Assembly (NCBI GenBank): GCA_021840255.1
Contig: JAKBYX010000011.1
Coordinates: 1-64,000 of the forward strand
DNA from: Nitrospirota bacterium
GTDB taxonomy: Bacteria > Nitrospirota > Thermodesulfovibrionia > Thermodesulfovibrionales > JdFR-88
Direction: 5' to 3'
DNA length: 64,000 nucleotides
A model generated the notes under the pieces. It worked only from the letters and a program-made list of their open reading frames with translations, was not told the DNA's origin and made no database searches. Position 1 is the first letter of the stretch, and the number at the start of each line of letters is the position of its first letter. The translations under genes and the position numbers were made by a program. This document shows positions 28,920 through 37,992 of this stretch, one piece after another.

Positions 28920-28962
28920 TAGATCGTGAATTCCTCACATTCGATGCCCGGAGGGCATAAAA
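28873..28962 (+). repeat. 90-bp leader element, copy 2 (upstream of cobQ)
   Basis: 85/90 identical to 27573-27662, exact offset 1300 bp, no indels. Confidence 0.95.
28916..28960 (+). other. Candidate 14-aa leader peptide MIDREFLTFDARRA*, ATGA overlap with cobC stop
   Basis: ATG (28916-28918) overlaps cobC TGA (28917-28919); stop 4 nt before cobQ ATG (28965). Confidence 0.4.
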
Positions 28963-28964
28963 AG

Positions 28965-30527
28965 ATGACAAAAGGCGCAGCGGCCCGGACATTAAGGTCT
29001 CTCATGGTACTTGGCACTGGTTCCGGCGTCGGGAAAAGCCTTATTGTGACCGGCCTTTTGCGGATATTCTCAGACATGGGATTTGATGCCGCCCCCTTCA
29101 AGGCGCAGAACATGGCGCTGAACTGCTTCATAACGAGAGACGGGGGAGAGATAGGCCGGGCGCAGGCGTTGCAGGCCGAGGCCGCAAGGGTCGAGGCCTC
29201 GACGGACATGAACCCGATTCTCCTTAAGGCAACAGGGGATGCCGGCTGCCAGGTAATAGCGGATGGCCGGTCGATCGGCAACATGACCGCCCGCGAGTAC
29301 TATGCGTACGGGGTCGAAGCCTGGCGGATAGTGACCTCCGCATACCAGAGGCTTGCTGGGAAGCATGAGCTGATCGTAATGGAGGGAGCGGGCAGCCCTT
29401 CCGAGATAAACCTGATGGACAAGGATATCGTGAACATGAGGATGGCAAAGCATGCCGGCGCGCCGGCCCTCCTGGTGGGCGATATAGAAAAAGGAGGCGT
29501 GTTCGCCTCCCTTTACGGGACTTTTTTGCTTCAGGGTGCAGACAGCGGCCTGATACGGGGCTTCATAATCAACAAATTCAGGGGCGACATGGACATACTT
29601 ACCCCCGGCCTCCATATGCTGGCAGAGAAGACCGGGATGCCCTGTCTGGGCGTCCTGCCGTATATGAAGCACTCCCTTTCTGAAGAAGACTCCCTGTCGC
29701 TTTCGGAAGCAAGCCGCGGTTTTTCCCCGGGCGGGAAGGCGTTGAGGATTGTTGTGGTCAGAAACCGCTTCATATCCAACTTCACGGATTTCGAGCCCCT
29801 CGCGCTTGAGCCCGACGTGGAGGTCATATATTCGCTGAGACCAAGGGAGATCGAAGGGGCCGATCTTGTCATCATACCCGGCTCCAAGAACACAAGCAGA
29901 GACCTGCTTTTTCTCCGGCAGTCCGGCGTGGAGGCGTCAATAAAAGAAGCGGTGAAAAAGAGTGTCCCGCTTATAGGGATGTGCGGCGGTTTTCAGATGC
30001 TTGGGCATGCCATAAAGGACCCTTTTGGAGTTGAAAGCGAATTCAAGGAGATAAAAGGCATGGGGCTTCTGGATATCGAGACAGTGCTTGAGGACCCGAA
30101 AGTGACGACTCAAGTTGAAGTCATAGAAGCGGCCCAGGCAGAAGCGGGGCAGGTAAAGGACACAGAGGCGGGCAGGGCTGAAAAAACAAAAAAAGTAAAA
30201 ATCACGGGTTATGAGGTCCATATGGGGCGCTCCACCGGGGACATCGGCCTGTTCAAGCTTAAACGCCTGGCAACCGGGGAGGCCGTTCTGGACGGGTCCA
30301 GAAAAGCGGGTGTCTGGGGCACTTACATTCACGGTCTGTTTGATAACGATGCCTTCCGGGGCAGGCTTCTAAACGGTTTAAGGGCGCGCGCGGGTTTGCC
30401 GGAAAGGGAGAAGCCTGTCAACTATAGCGCAATAAAGGAAGAAGGCATTAATGCCCTGGCGGACGCGATCAGGGACAACCTGGACATGCGCTATATCGAA
30501 AGTCTCATAAAGCGATGCACAGAATAA
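28965..30527 (+). CDS. cobQ: Cobyric acid synthase
   Basis: LMVLGTGSGVGKSLIVTGLLRIF, PFKAQNMALNCFIT, GMCGGFQMLG, YEVHMGRS. Confidence 0.96.
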   Translation: MTKGAAARTLRSLMVLGTGSGVGKSLIVTGLLRIFSDMGFDAAPFKAQNMALNCFITRDGGEIGRAQALQAEAARVEASTDMNPILLKATGDAGCQVIADGRSIGNMTAREYYAYGVEAWRIVTSAYQRLAGKHELIVMEGAGSPSEINLMDKDIVNMRMAKHAGAPALLVGDIEKGGVFASLYGTFLLQGADSGLIRGFIINKFRGDMDILTPGLHMLAEKTGMPCLGVLPYMKHSLSEEDSLSLSEASRGFSPGGKALRIVVVRNRFISNFTDFEPLALEPDVEVIYSLRPREIEGADLVIIPGSKNTSRDLLFLRQSGVEASIKEAVKKSVPLIGMCGGFQMLGHAIKDPFGVESEFKEIKGMGLLDIETVLEDPKVTTQVEVIEAAQAEAGQVKDTEAGRAEKTKKVKITGYEVHMGRSTGDIGLFKLKRLATGEAVLDGSRKAGVWGTYIHGLFDNDAFRGRLLNGLRARAGLPEREKPVNYSAIKEEGINALADAIRDNLDMRYIESLIKRCTE

Positions 30528-31480
30528 TAGTCCTTGGGCTTGCCCTGGCACTGGATCTTGCAATCGGGGAGCCGGAATGGTTTTTCTTTCATCCGGTCAG
30601 GGTAATAGGGAAAGCAATCGAGGTCCTCGAATGGGTTTTAAGAAGGGTGATGCCTAAAAAGCCGCGCCTGGCAGGTCTCGTCCTTTGCCTGGCGGTGGTT
30701 GTGGGCACTTACTGGGTGACCCTCCTTGCGGTTAACGCCCTTGAGGGCTATCTTTCACGTTGGGCGCTGCCCGCCCTTGCTGTGCTCCTTTATACGACTA
30801 TCGCCCTTAGGGGGCTTTCAGGCGAAGCAGCAAAGATCACGGCGTTTGTAAAGGCCGGAGAGATGGACAAGGCCCGCGCTGGCCTTAAAGGCCTTGTAGG
30901 CAGGGATACCGGGGGACTGGATGCCCCATCCGCCCTGAAGGCCGTTATAGAAAGCCTTGCTGAAAACGCATCGGACGGCGTCCTTGCGCCGGTGTTTTTC
31001 TATCTGCTCGGAGGCATCCCGCTTGCCATGGCCTATAAGGCCATAAACACGCTGGACTCAATGGTGGGCTACAGGAACGAAAAATACAGGCTTTTCGGAT
31101 GGGCCTCCGCCAGGCTTGATGACCTTGCCAACCTGCTGCCATCGAGGCTCACCGGGGTTTCCCTTTGCATTGCCTCTGCCGTTACGGGGCATGGGCTTGG
31201 GTTGCCGGTAAAGACCATGCTCAGAGATGGACGGAAACACCCAAGTCCCAACAGCGGTGTGCCCATGGCCGCAATGGCTGGGGCGCTTAATGTCACCCTC
31301 GGCGGTCCTGCAATGTACGGAGGCAAGCTCATTGAAAAGCCTTTTATCGGCAACGGGCCTTTGCCGCTGGATGCGGAAAGGGCGGAAACGGCGCAAAGAC
31401 TTACCATGCTGGGCTGTCTTCTTGGCGCTGCAATAATTGCGGTCGTGGTAACAGGCCTTGCCTCCAGCCTGATCGGATAG
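30515..31480 (+). CDS. cbiB: Adenosylcobinamide-phosphate synthase
   Basis: DLAIGEPEWFFFHPVRVIGK, ENASDGVLAPVFFYLLGG, NTLDSMVGYRNEKY, HPSPNSGVPMAAMAGAL. Confidence 0.96.
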   Translation: MHRIIVLGLALALDLAIGEPEWFFFHPVRVIGKAIEVLEWVLRRVMPKKPRLAGLVLCLAVVVGTYWVTLLAVNALEGYLSRWALPALAVLLYTTIALRGLSGEAAKITAFVKAGEMDKARAGLKGLVGRDTGGLDAPSALKAVIESLAENASDGVLAPVFFYLLGGIPLAMAYKAINTLDSMVGYRNEKYRLFGWASARLDDLANLLPSRLTGVSLCIASAVTGHGLGLPVKTMLRDGRKHPSPNSGVPMAAMAGALNVTLGGPAMYGGKLIEKPFIGNGPLPLDAERAETAQRLTMLGCLLGAAIIAVVVTGLASSLIG

Positions 31481-32682
31481 TGTTTTGCATGGACAATAAC
31501 ATGAATAAAAAACCTCACTCCGCTCGTGTTCGCAGGGGTAACGCATGCGTGCACGGGGGCGACATCTACGGGGCCTCGCGCCTCACGGGAATTCCCGTTC
31601 ATAAGATAATCGATTTCAGCGCATCGATAAATCCACTGGGGGCATCGCCCAGAGCGCTCAAGGCTGCAGCGGCTGCTATGGACAACCAAAGGATCCGGAA
31701 TTATCCTCCTCCCCATGCGGACGGGCTTGCCCTACGGATAGCGGAGATGCTTGGCGCCGGGGTGCATAAGAACGGGGAGCGGCAGGTGATCACCGGAAAC
31801 GGCAGCACGGAGCTTATATACCTTTTACCCCGCGCCTTAAGGCCAAAGACCGTTTTGATACATAACCCCACATTCAGCGAATACAGACGGGCGGCGCTGC
31901 TTTCTGGGGCAAGATTATTGAGCGCAAATAAAAACCTCTCAGTAAAAAGGGGAATCTCATCAGAAAAAGAGTGTATCTCTTTAGATTGTGATGTTTTATT
32001 TGATTTTGACCGCTTCGCGCGCGCAATGCGCGAGGCTGATATGGCTTACATCTGCAACCCCAATAATCCCACCGGAGAATTGACCGGCAGAGAGGTTATG
32101 GCCGCGCTGGCCCGGGAGGCTAAAAAAGCCCGCTGTCATCTTGTGGTGGACGAGGCGTTCATTGATTTTTGTCCGGGGCAATCATTGGCCGGAGAGACGG
32201 CCAAAGGGGATAAAAACAAAAACCCCTGGCTCATAATCCTGCGGTCCATGACCAAGTTCCATGCCCTTACGGGGCTGCGGATGGGCTATGCGGTTTTCGG
32301 CTCCGCCCAAACCGCAAAAAAGGTCCTGGAATACAAAGAGCCATGGAGCGTGAACATCCCCGCCATGGAGGCCGCGATGGCCGCGCTGGATGATGGCGAA
32401 CACGCGGAAAAAACCCTCAGGCTGATGGAAAAGGAGAAGAATTACATCGGTGGGCAATTGAGAGAGGCCGGCATCTGGCACCTTAAACCAGCCGCCAATT
32501 TCTTTCTGATAAGGATCAAAAGACCCGGCGAGCTCGTAAAACGGCTGTTACAAAAAGGGATGCTTGTCAGGGACTGTTCAAATTTCGAAGGATTGGGAGA
32601 GGGTTTCATAAGGATCGCCATAAAAAAGAGGGGGGAAAACAGGCTTCTCTTAAACTGCATCCGGGATTTCCTGCTCAAATAG
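31480..32682 (+). CDS. cobD: Threonine-phosphate decarboxylase-like class II aminotransferase
   Basis: HGGDIYGASRLTG, DFSASINPLGASPRAL, ICNPNNPTGEL, SMTKFHALTGLRMGYAV. Confidence 0.92.
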   Translation: MFCMDNNMNKKPHSARVRRGNACVHGGDIYGASRLTGIPVHKIIDFSASINPLGASPRALKAAAAAMDNQRIRNYPPPHADGLALRIAEMLGAGVHKNGERQVITGNGSTELIYLLPRALRPKTVLIHNPTFSEYRRAALLSGARLLSANKNLSVKRGISSEKECISLDCDVLFDFDRFARAMREADMAYICNPNNPTGELTGREVMAALAREAKKARCHLVVDEAFIDFCPGQSLAGETAKGDKNKNPWLIILRSMTKFHALTGLRMGYAVFGSAQTAKKVLEYKEPWSVNIPAMEAAMAALDDGEHAEKTLRLMEKEKNYIGGQLREAGIWHLKPAANFFLIRIKRPGELVKRLLQKGMLVRDCSNFEGLGEGFIRIAIKKRGENRLLLNCIRDFLLK

Positions 32683-32919
32683 TTTCCTGATAATTAAACT
32701 TAGTAAGTCCTTTAATAATATAGAAAATACATTGACAAAAGAGTTTCGAATCTCTTAACATCTTCCAACCCTTTGCAACCCTTGGGAGAAGGGGAAAATG
32801 GGAACCGGAAAACAAAAACATAAAAAACCTGAGGTTATCAATCGGTGTATAGTGTGCTATCGTGTTGGATACCGGACTCAGGGGATCATACATAAACCGG
32901 AGGAAGAGGAGGAAAAGGG

Positions 32920-34599
32920 ATGAAGAAGTCTTTGCTGTTGGCGCTTTTTGCAGTAGTGTTGCTTTTGCCGTTCCGCAGCTATGCAGAGCAGAATCTGGGG
33001 TCCTGGTTGACCATAGGCGGGGATTATCAGGCAAGACTGGATTATCTTCAGGGATCAACGCCCACTTTCTATGGATTTGGCGGTCCTGCAGGATCAGCAG
33101 GCGCGCAGAACGGGGCATTCTTTGACGCCTTTATGACAGCTTTACCGGCTTTCCATTTGACATTTGCACAGGTTCAAAGCTTAACACCGGCACAGTTGCA
33201 GGGTTTGGAGTCTCAGATAACGCCCGCGACCGTAGCGGGGCTCGAAGCTGGTGGTTTTATAACAACGGCGCAGGGCAAGGCACTGTTGGCGGGGACAAAA
33301 GCATCGGCCGGAGAGGATTTCAGGAACAATTCGCTTTTGACCAATCGTTTTGGGCTGAACTTTATGGCAAAGCCTCTGGAGAGCATCCATGTCAAGGCCC
33401 GCCTTGTAATGTACAAGGCATGGGGCAGCGATTCAGCAAACCCCGTTGACCAGAACATGTTCTTCATGGACAGGGCCGGGACGTTCGACGGTGTCCAGGG
33501 CCATGTCCCCGGAACCGACAGCGTTCTGGTTGACTATGCCTACGCAACATGGAGCAACATTGCCGACCAGCCAGTATGGTTCTCGGTGGGAAGGAGACCT
33601 TCAACCGGCGGCGTTCCCGGTAATTTAAGGAGAAACGCAGTGAATATCGGCACGGCGGGCGTTCCGAACCTCCTTATCGACTACGCATTTGACGGCTTCA
33701 GCCTGGGATGGGCACCATACATAGAGGCGCTGCCCGGCGCCTATGCAAAGTTCTGCGGCGGCAGAGGGTTTGACTCCGGTTTCAGCAATCTTCACGACAC
33801 TAATTTTGCCGGTTTGTTCGTGGTCCCCTATAATACCGACCAGCTCGAAATTACCCTCCAGTGGGACCGCGGGATAGACGTCTTTGACGCACCGCCGGAC
33901 TTCGCGGTGCCTACAACTGCCACCAGCGGGGTGCAGGAGTTCCTGAACCCCACCTCGAACGTTGGAAACATAGACTGGTACGGCGCAGTCGCGCAGGGTA
34001 TGATAAAAAATGTGAACTATTTTGCGGCCGGCGCTTTAAGCCATGCAATGCCTAACGGCAATAGGGCCGGGGCGTTTGGTCCGTTCATTGAACAGAGCCT
34101 GGGTTACGTCGATCAGAATACGGGATTTCCCCTTGCTCAATCCGCTTTGACGCCCCAGCAGGCCGCGAACGTGAAGAATCTGGAACCCCAGATGCTCGAT
34201 GGACAGAACCACACCGGATGGGCCATATATCTGGGCGCCCGGTATGACATCGACAGCACCCGCACCAAGCTTGGCGCGGAATTCAACCACGGCTCAAAGG
34301 ACTGGATCGGCTTTGTGCCCGCAGGCGACGATATGTGGACCTCAAAACTGGGCACCAGGGGCGATGTGTACGAGCTCTATGCCATACAGGAGATCCACGC
34401 AAAACCCATAGACAAACTGGCCGTTGCCTACTTCAGGCTGGGCTGGCAGTACTATGACATAAAGTACACGGGCTCGAATAACTGGCTGGGTTCGCCTTTG
34501 GCAATGAGCGACCTGGCAAGCTCTCCCCTGAACGCGCAGATATTCGCTCCCATAAAAAGCGCGCAGGACATTTACTTTACGTTCAACGTGAATTTTTAG
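32920..34599 (+). CDS. Outer-membrane beta-barrel porin-like protein (DUF3373-like)
   Basis: Signal peptide MKKSLLLALFAVVLLLPFRSYA; aromatic alternating strands; C-terminal FTFNVNF. Confidence 0.65.
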   Translation: MKKSLLLALFAVVLLLPFRSYAEQNLGSWLTIGGDYQARLDYLQGSTPTFYGFGGPAGSAGAQNGAFFDAFMTALPAFHLTFAQVQSLTPAQLQGLESQITPATVAGLEAGGFITTAQGKALLAGTKASAGEDFRNNSLLTNRFGLNFMAKPLESIHVKARLVMYKAWGSDSANPVDQNMFFMDRAGTFDGVQGHVPGTDSVLVDYAYATWSNIADQPVWFSVGRRPSTGGVPGNLRRNAVNIGTAGVPNLLIDYAFDGFSLGWAPYIEALPGAYAKFCGGRGFDSGFSNLHDTNFAGLFVVPYNTDQLEITLQWDRGIDVFDAPPDFAVPTTATSGVQEFLNPTSNVGNIDWYGAVAQGMIKNVNYFAAGALSHAMPNGNRAGAFGPFIEQSLGYVDQNTGFPLAQSALTPQQAANVKNLEPQMLDGQNHTGWAIYLGARYDIDSTRTKLGAEFNHGSKDWIGFVPAGDDMWTSKLGTRGDVYELYAIQEIHAKPIDKLAVAYFRLGWQYYDIKYTGSNNWLGSPLAMSDLASSPLNAQIFAPIKSAQDIYFTFNVNF

Positions 34600-34659
34600 T
34601 GCGAAAAACAAAAAACTCGGTGATTCCTAACCGCCCTCGGTTATCTTAACTGATGGCCT

Positions 34660-34693
34660 GGAGGGTCCTGAAAAGGACCCTCCCTTTTTTTCT
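34660..34693 (+). terminator. Intrinsic terminator after porin-like gene
   Basis: GGAGGGTCC tgaaaa GGACCCTCC CTTTTTTT. Confidence 0.88.
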
Positions 34694-34763
34694 TTCAGGC
34701 CCTGAAGAAATTCGGGCCTGACTTGGGATGGGATACAGAGCGCACCGTCATGGCCGTCTTTTT

Positions 34764-34845
34764 CGTCATGCCCGGGGACCTTAATCGGGTATCCATTTTC
34801 AGGTTAAAGGCTGAATCTGGAGCCACGCTTTCTCGGGAATGACGG
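34764..34845. repeat. Palindrome-ended intergenic element (CGTCATGCCCG...CGGGAATGACG)
   Basis: 10/11 bp inverted termini. Confidence 0.65.
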
Positions 34846-34940
34846 CTAAAAAACATTAATCCTATGTGCTGGCTTGAATAAATACTGATAAAAAATATAG
34901 ATTAGTGCAGCACGGTTATCAAAACCTCCGGGAGGCAAAG

Positions 34941-35849
34941 ATGAGAAAAATAAAAACCCATTTTTTCATAGTCCTTTTTCTGGCCGTGATTTCCTTTGGC
35001 GTGAGCGCCTTTGCTTCAACCACGGTCAAGATTTCCCCGTCTCCTGCTTACAACCCTACCGAGCCCATCCCTCTGGAGGCGGGTATTGTGGTCAGCGAGG
35101 GCCCCGGAGTTCAGAGTCATGGCAAGTCACAAATAAACAGGCCTTACGGTCCGATGGTCGTGGACGAGCTTAAAAAGATGAAGGTCTTCAGCGGTATTAT
35201 CTACCCCTACAAAGCGGGAAGTCCTGCCGATATAGTGCTCCGCCTCTCAATAAAGGGGCGCTGGGACTACTACAGCCAGGAGCTGCAACCCAGAGATTAC
35301 TGGTCCGGCACAACGGGAGCCCGTTATGCCAAAGGGACCCATGATGTTAAAGTGGTTTTGATGGCAAAAGATAAGGAGATAATGGGCGGTTCCCTACCGG
35401 TCAAAAGCACCGGGCAGTATTACGGCAGCGATTATGACCTGATAACAAACAAGCTGAACGAGGCCCAGACCAAAAATATCGCCGTGGCGGTTGCCAAACT
35501 TATCCAGGACAACAGGCGCGTGATAATGGCCAAGGTCTTGAATAAACCGGCTGAGACAGGAGTCCCGGCTTCATCATCGTCTGCTGTGGCCGGCGCAGAG
35601 GAGATATCAAAAACCCCCGGAGTCGGCGGAACGGGCAGCCAAAGACAAAAAAACGCTGACAAGCTCAGGGAACTGGAAGATCTGCATACAAGTGGAGCGC
35701 TCTCCGATGAGGATTTTAATAAAGCCAAAACAAGGCTCATTCAGATGCAAAAGCTCGAAGATCTCTATAAAAGCGGGGTCCTTTCGGAGCAGGAATACAA
35801 AAGGGGCCTGTCTCGCATATCTGGGGAATCCCGGATAACAGGGAAATAA
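34941..35849 (+). CDS. Secreted protein with two SHOCT-like C-terminal motifs
   Basis: Signal peptide; KLRELEDLHTSGALSDEDFNKAKTRLI / KLEDLYKSGVLSEQEYKRGLSRI. Confidence 0.65.
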   Translation: MRKIKTHFFIVLFLAVISFGVSAFASTTVKISPSPAYNPTEPIPLEAGIVVSEGPGVQSHGKSQINRPYGPMVVDELKKMKVFSGIIYPYKAGSPADIVLRLSIKGRWDYYSQELQPRDYWSGTTGARYAKGTHDVKVVLMAKDKEIMGGSLPVKSTGQYYGSDYDLITNKLNEAQTKNIAVAVAKLIQDNRRVIMAKVLNKPAETGVPASSSSAVAGAEEISKTPGVGGTGSQRQKNADKLRELEDLHTSGALSDEDFNKAKTRLIQMQKLEDLYKSGVLSEQEYKRGLSRISGESRITGK

Positions 35850-35981
35850 ACAAAAATTCTGGTAGTGTTCCAGGTTGAGTGAAAGCGAAAGCCGGCTGTC
35901 TGGCCGGTATTCGTCAAACCGGGGTACTACCCAAATTCCCCTTCCTTTTTTTAATGCGGGGCTTATATAATAACTACGTCC

Positions 35982-36266
35982 ATGAGGGCGGGATTTAACA
36001 CGAATGTGCCTTTTGGCGGAAAGATGTACCATGTGCAGACAGAAGACTGCGCTTCAAGGACCCCTGTCGTTCGCACCTTCCTTTATTGCAAGGGGGAGGT
36101 GCTCGCCTCCAAGGACGTGAACTACTCGAGGATCGTGGGCAAGCCTGACTTCGCCAGCAAGATAATGAAACTCATGGTCTTTCAGCACAGGCTCATGATA
36201 AAGGAGCTGCTGGCCGGCAGGCATACCCGGGATCGCAAGCCAGCCTCAGCCAGGGACTTTAAGTGA
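35982..36266 (+). CDS. Small conserved-looking protein of unknown function
   Basis: FNTNVPFGGKMYHVQTEDC... pattern; independent ORF with ATG. Confidence 0.55.
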   Translation: MRAGFNTNVPFGGKMYHVQTEDCASRTPVVRTFLYCKGEVLASKDVNYSRIVGKPDFASKIMKLMVFQHRLMIKELLAGRHTRDRKPASARDFK

Positions 36267-36462
36267 AAGCTTCATTAGGGATTGTTCAAGATCGGGGTAA
36301 GCGGGCTCCGGCCAGAGCTGGGAAAATGATCTCTCTTCACTCCTCCCGATGGCAGAGGGATTGGGTGAGAAAGACGCCATGCCCGGGGTATTTTTTAGCC
36401 GGGGCTGATTCCATAGCGGGCATTCAGGGGATTCAAAAAGGAAGGGATTTGGATTATTCGAT

Positions 36463-37125
36463 ATGGTCCGTTTTGAAGGCGTTATAAAGACATATGAAAA
36501 CCAGCAGGCACTGACGGGTGTAACATTCCAGGCTGCAAGGGGCGAGCTCCTTTTTTTTACGGGGGCCAGCGGGGCGGGCAAAAGCACCTTACTAAAGCTT
36601 ATATACCGCGCCATAGATCCAGACGGCGGGTCTATCTCGGTAAACGGCATCGAGACAAGCTCGATGAAGGCGGGGCACGTCCCCGGGCTCCGCAGGATGA
36701 TAGGCGTGGTTTTCCAGGATTTCAGGCTCCTTTCCGGCAGGTCGATCTATGACAACGTGGCGCTAGCGCTCCGGATAAGGGGCGTGGCGGAAAGAGCGCT
36801 TAAAACCCAGGTTATGGAGGTCCTTAAGATGGTTGGGCTCAGGCACAAGGCGGACAGCTGGCCCGAGACCCTTTCTGGAGGCGAGCAGCAGAGGGCCGTT
36901 ATAGCCAGGGCCATCGTGGCCGAACCGGTACTCCTGCTTGCCGATGAACCCACCGGAAACCTGGATCCCGACACCTCGGCCGGGGTAATGCGGATATTCA
37001 AGGACATAAACGCCAGGGGCACGACGGTTTTGATAGCTACGCACAACAGGGACCTGTACACGGGTACCGGCCGGAGGGTGCTTAAGCTTGCCGGCGGCAG
37101 GATCGAAACGGAGGCCGCGGGATGA
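36463..37125 (+). CDS. ftsE: Cell division ATP-binding protein FtsE
   Basis: GASGAGKSTLLKLIYR, GVVFQDFRLL, LSGGEQQRAVIARA, followed by FtsX. Confidence 0.95.
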   Translation: MVRFEGVIKTYENQQALTGVTFQAARGELLFFTGASGAGKSTLLKLIYRAIDPDGGSISVNGIETSSMKAGHVPGLRRMIGVVFQDFRLLSGRSIYDNVALALRIRGVAERALKTQVMEVLKMVGLRHKADSWPETLSGGEQQRAVIARAIVAEPVLLLADEPTGNLDPDTSAGVMRIFKDINARGTTVLIATHNRDLYTGTGRRVLKLAGGRIETEAAG

Positions 37126-37991
37126 GCGGGTTAAGAAGCGCGCTTGCCGGGATGTGGAAGGAGAAATGGATAAACCTCCTGAGTGTCCTCTCCATTGGAG
37201 TGGGGCTCTTCATACTGCTTGTTGCCCTGTTCACGGTATACAACCTGAACTATTTCGCATCAAAGCTTCAGGACCAGTTCTCAATGACGGTTTACCTGGA
37301 TGACGGGATATCGCAGCAGGGCCTGGCCAGGCTGGAAGGGGCCATCAAGGCCAATCCCGCCGTCAGGACAGTTTCCTACATATCCAAAGACGCCGCCCTG
37401 GGAGAGCTGAAAAAAGCCATGAAGGACTCCGCGTACCTCTTTGAGGGGCTGGATGGAAACCCCCTGCCTGCCTCCATCGAGATCAGGTTCAGAAGGGATA
37501 ACTTGAAAAGTGAGGCCGCCCAGGAGCTTGCCCGGCAGATTAAAGCCATGCAGGGAGTGCAGGACGTGCAATACGGGGCCAAATTTCTGGAAGGCATAGA
37601 GCGGATAATAACGGGGGCCAGGTCAGCGGGCATTGCCTTTCTTGCGGCCCTGTTGGTGGGAGTGCTTTTTGTCTGCTACAGCACCGTCAAGATACTTTTT
37701 TACCGGAGGAAAGACGAGGTGGAAACCCTGAGCTTGCTTGGCGCGGGCGGATGGTTCATCAGGGCGCCTTTCCTTGTAGAAGGCTCATTGCTTGGGCTAG
37801 CGGGCGGCCTGCTTGCCTGTTTTGCAACTTACAGTGTCTTTGGAGGGTTTTTCCTCGGCGGGTTCGCCTCGTCCGTGCCCGTCCTGAGGTATATGCTCTT
37901 CCCCGCCTTCATTTTTTATATGCCTTTGCCCGCTGGTCTTTTCATTGGGTTTACCGGGGCGCTTATAGCCCTGGGCAGAATTCGCATCTGA
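37122..37991 (+). CDS. ftsX: Cell division protein FtsX
   Basis: Four-TM permease topology; QFSMTVYLDDGISQQGLARLEGAIKANPAV. Confidence 0.92.
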   Translation: MSGLRSALAGMWKEKWINLLSVLSIGVGLFILLVALFTVYNLNYFASKLQDQFSMTVYLDDGISQQGLARLEGAIKANPAVRTVSYISKDAALGELKKAMKDSAYLFEGLDGNPLPASIEIRFRRDNLKSEAAQELARQIKAMQGVQDVQYGAKFLEGIERIITGARSAGIAFLAALLVGVLFVCYSTVKILFYRRKDEVETLSLLGAGGWFIRAPFLVEGSLLGLAGGLLACFATYSVFGGFFLGGFASSVPVLRYMLFPAFIFYMPLPAGLFIGFTGALIALGRIRI

Positions 37992-37992
37992 T

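Noticed and set aside
27140-32682. Canonical cobalamin riboswitch in the cob cluster
   Set aside because: I could not find a B12-box-like conserved core upstream of these genes; only the 90-bp element is present
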